NCBI RefSeq assembly: GCF_003316845.1
Contig: NZ_QMIK01000004.1
Span: forward strand, 744,001 to 808,000
Direction of reading: 5' to 3'
Origin: Cognataquiflexum aquatile
Lineage (GTDB): Bacteria; Bacteroidota; Bacteroidia; Cytophagales; Cyclobacteriaceae
Length of the DNA: 64,000 bases
Shown here: positions 44,006 through 50,355 of the stretch, piece by piece
How the letters are laid out: every line of letters starts with the position of its first letter
Position numbering within the stretch: position 1 is the stretch's first letter
Translations under genes and position numbers: made by a program
The notes under the pieces: generated by a model
Told to the model about the DNA's origin: nothing
What the model saw: the letters and a program-made list of their open reading frames with translations, nothing else
Database searches by the model: none

Positions 44006-45862
44006 TTAAAGTTTGGTTGTATAGCGTTTTTCATTCCCTGCCATATCCCTTACTATCAATAGAACTTCTCCTTTGAATGGTTGTTTATCTAATTTTTCAG
44101 ACCAGATCACACTTTGTTTGTGTTCATACCTCATGAGTATCCATTTTCCGTCCACATAAGCTTCAAAATCTTTGATCCCGGACTTATCATCTTTGATCAC
44201 AAATCTCAACTCTGAGGCATTGACCCTGACCGGGGCAATCGTGGGGGCGGACCTATCGACGTCCAAAACAAAAGTACCAAAATTTCTGGTTTTGAATCTG
44301 ATATCTTCCGATTCCCATTCACCACCAACGAAGGATTTTCGTCCATTATCTGCCTGAAAATAGACATGGGTATTTTTTTTGTCTCCTAAATATCCGGTAT
44401 TTCTGATAAGTACTTCCATGTTGCTTTGAAGGTATTCAGAGGGGCTGTTGATTCTGATGGATGGCCCATTGCCATTTTTTTTCCTTTCTATGCGAAGGTA
44501 GAGATCATCCAAAAGTGTGTTTTCTGAAAATTTGATTTCGACATCATTATTTGCAAATGAGATTTCTTCGCCAAAGGGAATTTTGACAAGAACCCCCGGT
44601 TTTATGATTTCTGTACAAAGGTCTACCGAGTCAGGAACACCATAGCGCATATCCCAAAAGTAGTTTCTTCGGCCATCTTGGATATAGGCAGGAGGGATTT
44701 CCATTTCATGACTGTTTACAAAAACCTTGGCCAAAGTACCCCATTCTGAACCGGCAGTCTGAATCACCATCACTTCTCTATTGAATGATATATTGGTAGT
44801 CTTATTTGCAGAAATGGCTTGGCTTCCTATCTGGGTTTTTGAATCTTCTCCCTCGACCTGCAGACTTAGAACCCGTGCATTGCCGAAGTAGTCCTTCATC
44901 GTGACTTTCAGCTGCTTTTTCTCCCCGGTTTTGGCAGAGATGGCGCCTGCTGTCAGGGAATCAGGTTCGTAAATCTTGAGTTGGTTGTTGGGATATTGGT
45001 ATAGCCTGATAAACCTGTTTTGGTACATATGACTCAAAAAGAACCTCCCTTTATTGAAATCGACATGGTCAACATTGATACGGTAAAGAGGTTTTTCGTT
45101 TTCGAGCATTTCTATGACAGGAATTCCAAAAACATTATTGACACCGTCCATTTTATCCACTGCATAGATTTCTACACCAACCCGTCCGGTAATTTTTACA
45201 GGCTGGTGGAGAATATACCTTCCGCCTTCGATGATGGGGGTAAATTCTTGTCTTTGGTATCGGCCATTGACCCTAGCATCAGAATCGAGTGGGCTTAGGG
45301 CGATTTTGTATAAAACCGGAGGTGTTTTGTCCACTACTTCTTTGAACCCAAAAATAAATGGGTCTATGGCCCTGTCAAGGCTGTCTCTGATTTCAAAATG
45401 CAAATGCGGTCCACCCGAACTCCCTGTATTTCCACCGTTTCCTATGATTTCGCCTTTTTTGATGGGGAGGAATTCAGGATCCGGAAATACTTCCAATTCG
45501 TTTTTCTGGGCAAAATACATCTCCTTCCGCATGAATTCCATGATTTTAGGAGAAAGATTCCGGAGATGGGCATAGACGGAAGACTGGCCGTTGGTATGCT
45601 TGAGGTAGATGATATTGCCATAGCCAAAGGAAGAAATTTTGATCCTGTACACGTATCCATCAGATATAGCGAGAATCGGTTCTCCATCGACACCGCCGAT
45701 TTTGACGTCTATTCCTGAATGGAAATGGTTGGGACGGATTTCACTGAAATTTCCTGACAAGAGATTTCTGCTTCCGGGCTTGACCGGAAAAAGGTATTCC
45801 TGGGCATGGAGGAGGAAAGGAAAAAATAAAAATAAAATGAGGAGGTATTTACTTGACTTCAA
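44006..45862 (-). CDS. M23 family metallopeptidase (LytM domain), exported
   Basis: A 618-residue exported protein. The signal peptide MKSSKYLLILFLFFPFLLHA requires a TTG start at 45862, which overlaps the end of the upstream FAH gene by 14 bp; no usable ATG lies nearby. The M23 domain is close to the N-terminus (about 25-170): HFHSGIDVKIGG and GGPHLHFEIRD carry the zinc ligands. The long C-terminal part is a series of beta-sandwich domains, perhaps for substrate or envelope binding. It should cut peptidoglycan cross-links or act as a regulator of such enzymes. Confidence 0.88.
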   Translation of the reverse strand: MKSSKYLLILFLFFPFLLHAQEYLFPVKPGSRNLLSGNFSEIRPNHFHSGIDVKIGGVDGEPILAISDGYVYRIKISSFGYGNIIYLKHTNGQSSVYAHLRNLSPKIMEFMRKEMYFAQKNELEVFPDPEFLPIKKGEIIGNGGNTGSSGGPHLHFEIRDSLDRAIDPFIFGFKEVVDKTPPVLYKIALSPLDSDARVNGRYQRQEFTPIIEGGRYILHQPVKITGRVGVEIYAVDKMDGVNNVFGIPVIEMLENEKPLYRINVDHVDFNKGRFFLSHMYQNRFIRLYQYPNNQLKIYEPDSLTAGAISAKTGEKKQLKVTMKDYFGNARVLSLQVEGEDSKTQIGSQAISANKTTNISFNREVMVIQTAGSEWGTLAKVFVNSHEMEIPPAYIQDGRRNYFWDMRYGVPDSVDLCTEIIKPGVLVKIPFGEEISFANNDVEIKFSENTLLDDLYLRIERKKNGNGPSIRINSPSEYLQSNMEVLIRNTGYLGDKKNTHVYFQADNGRKSFVGGEWESEDIRFKTRNFGTFVLDVDRSAPTIAPVRVNASELRFVIKDDKSGIKDFEAYVDGKWILMRYEHKQSVIWSEKLDKQPFKGEVLLIVRDMAGNEKRYTTKL

Positions 45863-46460
45863 AATCCAATAGCTTTTTGTCTTCTATAAACGCTTCTAAC
45901 CTATCTCCAACAGAGACTTTTCCAACCCCCGCAGGAGTTCCTGTAAAGATGAGGTCCCCTTTTTTCAAGGTGAAAAATTGGGATACATATTCAATGATTA
46001 CGGCAAAATCAAACAGCATCATGGAAGTGTTTCCTTTTTGCCTCAGCTCCCCATTGATATGGAGGTGAAAGTTGATATCTGCAAAATTTTTGAACTCCGA
46101 CACAGGTAAAAATTCCCCGATGGGAGCGGACCCGTTAAAAGCTTTGGCGATTTCCCAGGGAAGTCCTTTTGCTTTGCACTTATCCTGCAGGTCTCTTGCA
46201 GTGAAGTCAATCCCGATCCCGATTTCATCAAAGTACCGGTCAGCAAATTTTTTTTGGACATGTTTGCCTTCCTTACACACCTTCAAAACCAATTCTACTT
46301 CATGGTGGATATTCTCCGAAAAGTCAGGATGGTAAAAGGGAGCGTTGCTTTTGAGAACGGCTGTATCAGGCTTCAGGAATACAACAGGGGCGGAGGGGCG
46401 CTCGTTTTTCAGTTCCTCGATATGTTCCGCGTAGTTTCTTCCGATGGCAATAATCTTCAT
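45849..46460 (-). CDS. Fumarylacetoacetate hydrolase family protein
   Basis: A 203-residue short FAH-family enzyme. KIIAIGRNYAEHIEEL, HHEVELVLKV (metal-binding Glu), IGIDFTARDLQDKCK and KGDLIFTGTPAGVGKV are family signatures. This short form, like human FAHD1, acts as an acylpyruvase or oxaloacetate decarboxylase, or as an isomerase of aromatic breakdown products. It is first in the five-gene operon. Its stop codon is inside the beginning of the M23 gene. Confidence 0.9.
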   Translation of the reverse strand: MKIIAIGRNYAEHIEELKNERPSAPVVFLKPDTAVLKSNAPFYHPDFSENIHHEVELVLKVCKEGKHVQKKFADRYFDEIGIGIDFTARDLQDKCKAKGLPWEIAKAFNGSAPIGEFLPVSEFKNFADINFHLHINGELRQKGNTSMMLFDFAVIIEYVSQFFTLKKGDLIFTGTPAGVGKVSVGDRLEAFIEDKKLLDFEVK

Positions 46461-46665
46461 AAGGGAAGGGGAATTTTGACTAGGGCAAAGAAAGGGATTT
46501 TTTGTGGAAAGACATAAGGGTTTTGTCCTTCAAATCGATTAATGTGAATTTAAAAATGACTGATAATTTACCATAAAAGGCACAAAAGGTAATTGTTTAA
46601 ATAAACGTTTATTTTAATGTTATTTTTTTACTCCAACCTATTTTAGCAAGTCAAAATTTGCCTAA
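46461..46665. other. Spacer between the FAH gene and the GxxExxY gene
   Basis: 205 bp holding the left inverted repeat (46567-46588) and a 16-bp perfect palindrome, AAATAAACGTTTATTT, at 46599-46614, 51 bp before the GxxExxY start. The palindrome has central CG and is a candidate operator. Confidence 0.5.
46567..46588. repeat. Left inverted repeat flanking the GxxExxY gene
   Basis: 22 bp; its reverse complement matches 47092-47113 at 21 of 22 positions. The core is CTTTTGTGCCTTTT. The pair encloses a 525-bp segment with only the GxxExxY gene in it. Confidence 0.75.
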
Positions 46666-47079
46666 ATGATAACAAAAGGATATTTGACTGATTTGACTTA
46701 CAAAGTAAACGGCGCTGCAATTGAAGTTCATAAACGATTGGGTCCAGGATTACTTGAAAAATTCTATCAAAGTTGTTTGGAGGTTGAACTTGAACTTAGG
46801 GGAATCAAATTTGAATCAGAAAAATTAATGGATTTTGAATATAAAGGGAGAATAATAAACTCAACTCTAAGATGTGATTTACTGGTTGAAAGTATTTTGG
46901 TTGTTGAATTGAAATCAGTAGATAAAATATTGCCCATTTTCGATGCACAGGTTTTATCTTATATGAAAATTTTGAACTCACCTAAAGGGATATTATATAA
47001 TTTCAATGTTTTTCACCTTTATGATGAAGGCCAAAAAACTTTTGTAAGTGAATCCTACAGGTATTTACCTGAAAAGTAA
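46666..47079 (+). CDS. GxxExxY protein (PDDEXK_3 family)
   Basis: A 137-residue complete member of the GxxExxY family. The signature is GPGLLEKFYQ (G-x-x-E-x-x-Y). DLLVESILVVELKSVDKI is the acidic ELK core of a PD-(D/E)XK nuclease-like fold, followed by QVLSYMKIL. The family is widespread, often solitary, and its role is not established; nuclease activity is inferred from the fold. The gene is bracketed by inverted repeats and preceded by a palindrome. It is on the strand opposite to both neighbours. Confidence 0.88.
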   Translation: MITKGYLTDLTYKVNGAAIEVHKRLGPGLLEKFYQSCLEVELELRGIKFESEKLMDFEYKGRIINSTLRCDLLVESILVVELKSVDKILPIFDAQVLSYMKILNSPKGILYNFNVFHLYDEGQKTFVSESYRYLPEK

Positions 47080-47091
47080 TTTTCCATTTTT

Positions 47092-47113
47092 CTTTTGTGC
47101 CTTTTGTGGTAAA
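47092..47113. repeat. Right inverted repeat flanking the GxxExxY gene
   Basis: Starts CTTTTGTGCCTTTTGTGG; 21 of 22 positions match the reverse complement of 46567-46588. It begins 12 bp after the GxxExxY stop codon and ends 6 bp before the response-regulator stop. Confidence 0.75.
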
Positions 47114-47119
47114 ATCATT

Positions 47120-47800
47120 TCAAACTGAAAAGTAATACCCTATCCCTTTGATGGTGATAATCTGTAAAGTAGGATCCGGCTTGATGTAATCACGGAGCTT
47201 GGTAATGTAAACGTCAAGATTGCGGGAATTGAAATAACTGTCATCTCCCCAAAGTTTGATCAGAATATCTTTTCTCTCTACTGTTTGATTGGTATTTTCC
47301 AAGAGCATCATAAGGATACCTGCTTCCTTGTATGAAAGCCTCTTTAAGTCACCGGATGGGTTTTTCAGTTCAAATTTGGAAGGAGAAAATGTAAATTTTC
47401 CAAAAACCAATTCCTGTTTTTGACTATTGCTTTGACCTTTGGTCAGGCTGAGTAAGTTTTCAATTCTTACGATTAACTCCTCAAGACTGAAGGGTTTTTT
47501 GAGGTAATCATTGCCTCCCGTCTGAAATCCTTTGACCACATCCTGTACCTGGCTTTTTGCAGTCAGGAAAATAATAGGAATGGCGGGCGATGATTTTCGG
47601 ATTTCATTGGCAAGGGTATAACCATCCATTTTGGGAAGCATGATATCAAGCACACAAATGTCATAGGAATCTTTCTCAAAAAACCTGAGGCCTTCAAGCC
47701 CATCCTCAGCCATGGTTACTTGGTAATTTCGGCTTTGGAGACTTTCTCGGACAATCTTTCCCAAGGCCGGTTCATCTTCTACATATAATATCTTGGTCAT
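47120..47800 (-). CDS. OmpR/PhoB family response regulator
   Basis: A 226-residue regulator: receiver domain (1-120; phosphoacceptor D52 in VLDIMLPKMDG, acidic pair E8 and D9, K in FLTAKS) and C-terminal winged helix (about 130-225; RLSYKEAGILMMLLENTNQ, NVYITK-like YITKLRDYIKPD). Its start overlaps the kinase stop by 4 bp (ATGA). Winged-helix regulators bind tandem direct repeats, and such repeats occur upstream of the divergent GLPGLI gene. Confidence 0.95.
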   Translation of the reverse strand: MTKILYVEDEPALGKIVRESLQSRNYQVTMAEDGLEGLRFFEKDSYDICVLDIMLPKMDGYTLANEIRKSSPAIPIIFLTAKSQVQDVVKGFQTGGNDYLKKPFSLEELIVRIENLLSLTKGQSNSQKQELVFGKFTFSPSKFELKNPSGDLKRLSYKEAGILMMLLENTNQTVERKDILIKLWGDDSYFNSRNLDVYITKLRDYIKPDPTLQIITIKGIGYYFSV

Positions 47801-49263
47801 ACTTTTGGCAGTTGGACGATAAAAACGGATCCTTTTCCGGGCTGGCTTTCCAAGAGGATTTTTCCTTTGTGAAATTTGATTATTTCAGCTACCTGGGCCA
47901 AGCCTAACCCATATCCTTTCACATCGTGAATGTCTTGCTGGGGCACACGGATAAATTTTTCAAAAATGTCCTTTTGGTAAGACTCGGGAATGCCGATACC
48001 TTTGTCTTCGATTTTTAGAAGAAGGAATTTAACATCTTCTACTAGAGTGACTTTGATAAAAAGACGGTCCTTGCTGTATTTGATGGCATTATCAAGCAGG
48101 TTGAATATTACCAAAGAAAGTTGTTCTGCATTTCCTTGGACGTTAAAGTTTGTACCCTTTTCTACCAAAGAAAATTCAAATCCTTTGGAATCCAAGATCG
48201 GTTTAAGGGTATTCAGGTTTTCAACCAAAAGATTGCTTAAGTCCAATTTGGTCAATGCTTCCGATTGGTTAGATCCCAATACTGATGATTTTAGGATGTT
48301 ATCAGTCAAGGAAGTCAGCCGTTTCAGTTCATTTTTTGCGATTTGAATATACTCTTCTTTGGTCGCGGGATTTTCATTTGCACCGAAGTTTTGAAGTGAT
48401 TCCAATACGACTGATACTGTCGAAATAGGTGTTTTGAGTTCGTGGGTAATGTTGCTGATGATGTCGTTTTTAATGAGATTGAGTTGCTGCTGCTTGAGCA
48501 TATTTCTGAACATCATGATCAGCGAAAAGCTTATGAAAGCCAATACCGTCACCGCGAACAGGATCGGTGGAAGCATTTTTTTTAAAAAATACCCTTCAAT
48601 GCCCTCAAAATAAGCCTGAACCCTCAGACCTGGAGGAATCGGGATTTCATCCAAAATAAGAACGTGATTACCCAATGAATCAAAATCATCGAATCTTAAA
48701 GCTTTCCTGATTTTTGAATTAAAAGGATATCCATTTTCTTCCAAGATCTGATTGAATTTATGGTTGATGGTTTCTATGTCAATGGTTTCCTCATTGATCC
48801 TAAAAATGAACCTGTTTGTAGCCGGTATCGTGTCGATTTTTTGCATCATCGGCCTCAAAGTCTTCTTTAATGAATCAATATCGATGGGCTTGCCCCGGGT
48901 TATCACCCTGATTTGTTGGATTGAATCAGGATGTAAACTTTCCATTTTGATTGAATTTTGCCTGATGCCATGAACTTCTATCTGAATAGCTTTCACAGAA
49001 TCTCCAGGTATATTGGATTCCATTTGTCCCTGCCAAAATAATGAGTCACTTGGGAAATTTTGGATTATTGCAGGGCTCAGGCCTTTTACCATCATCGAGT
49101 CCAACATTCCTGTGACGGTATTCTTAAACAATAAACTTGTTTCTTGTCTGAAATTTGTACGGTAATCCCGGTAAACCGACCTCAACCAAAAGAGCTGCAA
49201 TACCAAGAGCACCATAATGCTGGTCGCCATAAGTGCCAAATACAGACCGTTTTTATTTTGCAT
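47797..49263 (-). CDS. Sensor histidine kinase of the two-component pair
   Basis: A 488-residue membrane kinase: TM1 (about 8-30), a periplasmic domain (about 31-225), TM2 (about 233-255), HisKA with H274 in NITHELKTP, and HATPase_c with IFNLLDNAIKYS, IEDKGIGIP and GYGLGLAQV. It phosphorylates the adjacent OmpR-type regulator. The -7 promoter element ends four bases before its ATG, so the message is probably leaderless. It is transcribed divergently from the GLPGLI gene. Confidence 0.95.
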   Translation of the reverse strand: MQNKNGLYLALMATSIMVLLVLQLFWLRSVYRDYRTNFRQETSLLFKNTVTGMLDSMMVKGLSPAIIQNFPSDSLFWQGQMESNIPGDSVKAIQIEVHGIRQNSIKMESLHPDSIQQIRVITRGKPIDIDSLKKTLRPMMQKIDTIPATNRFIFRINEETIDIETINHKFNQILEENGYPFNSKIRKALRFDDFDSLGNHVLILDEIPIPPGLRVQAYFEGIEGYFLKKMLPPILFAVTVLAFISFSLIMMFRNMLKQQQLNLIKNDIISNITHELKTPISTVSVVLESLQNFGANENPATKEEYIQIAKNELKRLTSLTDNILKSSVLGSNQSEALTKLDLSNLLVENLNTLKPILDSKGFEFSLVEKGTNFNVQGNAEQLSLVIFNLLDNAIKYSKDRLFIKVTLVEDVKFLLLKIEDKGIGIPESYQKDIFEKFIRVPQQDIHDVKGYGLGLAQVAEIIKFHKGKILLESQPGKGSVFIVQLPKV

Positions 49264-49267
49264 GAAA

Positions 49268-49275
49268 CAAAGATA
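49268..49275 (-). promoter_or_regulatory. -7 promoter element of the kinase-regulator operon
   Basis: The minus strand reads TATCTTTG, an exact TAnnTTTG, then TTTC and the ATG. The start of transcription should fall at or beside the start codon. Confidence 0.5.
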
Positions 49276-49304
49276 TCTGCTTTTTCAGGCTTTAATGCAG
49301 GACA

Positions 49305-49342
49305 TTAACCTTAATTAACCTTGTATTCAGGTTGCTTAACCT
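49305..49342. promoter_or_regulatory. Phased TTAACC direct repeats, probable response-regulator site
   Basis: TTAACCT begins at 49305, 49315 and 49336, spacings of 10 and 21 bp, so all three lie on one face of the helix. The third is also the right arm of AGGTT-N4-AACCT (49329-49342). This is the form bound by OmpR/PhoB regulators. The third repeat overlaps the place where the -33 element of the GLPGLI promoter would be. Confidence 0.6.
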
Positions 49343-49362
49343 AGTTCTATTTTTGGGCACTT

Positions 49363-49370
49363 TACTTTTG
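49363..49370 (+). promoter_or_regulatory. -7 promoter element of the GLPGLI gene
   Basis: TACTTTTG is an exact TAnnTTTG, 21 bp before the ATG. There is no recognisable TTG at -33; a TTAACCT repeat is there instead, which fits activation by the neighbouring response regulator. Confidence 0.5.
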
Positions 49371-49391
49371 GATCATAAAAAATGAAAAACC

Positions 49392-50138
49392 ATGAAAAAA
49401 TATCTTTTAGCGATTTTAGTCTGTGCCTCTTGGGGTTTTATTTCCAACGAAGTCACACAAGGCGTGGTCACTTATACCACCAAAGTCAACATGCATAAAA
49501 GGATTCCCCCGGAAGAGGAAGAAATGAAAAAGATGGTCCCGGAATTCAGTTCCACTCAAAACCAATTGTTTTTCAATGAATTGGAAAGTCTGTTTAAACC
49601 ATTGCCCGTAGACGAAAATCCCTTTGATCAAAGTGCAGGTTCTGGCGGAGGACCAAGGGTAATCAGAATGGTGATGCAAAATGAAACATACATCAACCGA
49701 GACAATGAGATGATGACGCAGTTGCGGGAGTTTATGGGTAAAAAGTACATCATCAAAAATGAAACCAGTCGGATTCCCTGGAAACTAGGAGTGGAGTCTA
49801 AAGAAATTTCGGGATTTGTCTGTAAGAACGCCACTTATACAGATGAAAACCAAAGAGAAATAACAGCTTGGTACACAGAGCAAATCAGGCTGCCCATTGG
49901 ACCTGAGGGTTTCCACGGTTTGCCTGGATTGATTTTGGAAGTGGCTGTAAACTCTGATGAAATTGTAATCACAGCAGATAAGATTGATTTGAGGGGATTA
50001 AAGAAAAATGAACTCAAGGAACCAAAAGGCGGAGAAGAACTTACAGATGAAGCCTACAAAGCTATGGTTCAGACCGAAATGGAGAAAATGGGTGTTCAAG
50101 GTGGTCAAGGAGGGATGAGGATGATTATTAGGAATTAG
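49392..50138 (+). CDS. GLPGLI family protein
   Basis: A 248-residue exported protein with an N-terminal signal (MKKYLLAILVCASWGFISNE). The family name motif occurs as FHGLPGLILEV near residue 178, preceded by GFVCKNATY and ITAWYTEQIRLPIGPEG. The C-terminus is glycine-rich and ends in MRMIIRN. GLPGLI proteins are periplasmic, restricted largely to Bacteroidota and often sit beside a TonB-dependent-receptor-like barrel, as here. Their role is unsettled. Confidence 0.92.
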   Translation: MKKYLLAILVCASWGFISNEVTQGVVTYTTKVNMHKRIPPEEEEMKKMVPEFSSTQNQLFFNELESLFKPLPVDENPFDQSAGSGGGPRVIRMVMQNETYINRDNEMMTQLREFMGKKYIIKNETSRIPWKLGVESKEISGFVCKNATYTDENQREITAWYTEQIRLPIGPEGFHGLPGLILEVAVNSDEIVITADKIDLRGLKKNELKEPKGGEELTDEAYKAMVQTEMEKMGVQGGQGGMRMIIRN

Positions 50139-50355
50139 ACTTGAGATATAAGACGTGAGATTTGAGATGCGAGAGCAGAGATACAGTATCAAGATTTAAG
50201 TATCAAGAAGCGAGAAAGGGAAGTAAGAGATGAGGAAACAAGAGGTAAGCCTCGGAAATCGTACATCGTAAATCGTACATCCAACTTTCAACCTTCCTAG
50301 CCTCCTTTCTTCCCACTTCCCTACTTCCCTAATTCCCACTTCCAAACCTCCAACT
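50139..50355. repeat. Heptamer-periodic spacer between GLPGLI and barrel genes
   Basis: TGAGATA-TAAGACG-TGAGATT-TGAGATG-CGAGAGC runs in 7-bp register from about 50143, ATCGTAC-ATCGTAA-ATCGTAC at about 50257, and a pyrimidine tract (CTTCCCA-CTTCCCT-ACTTCCC) near 50310. No promoter core was recognised, so the barrel gene may depend on the GLPGLI promoter. Confidence 0.7.

Noticed and set aside
46567-47113. Calling the GxxExxY segment a complete insertion sequence
   Set aside because: There is no transposase and no verified target duplication; only the inverted repeats support mobility.
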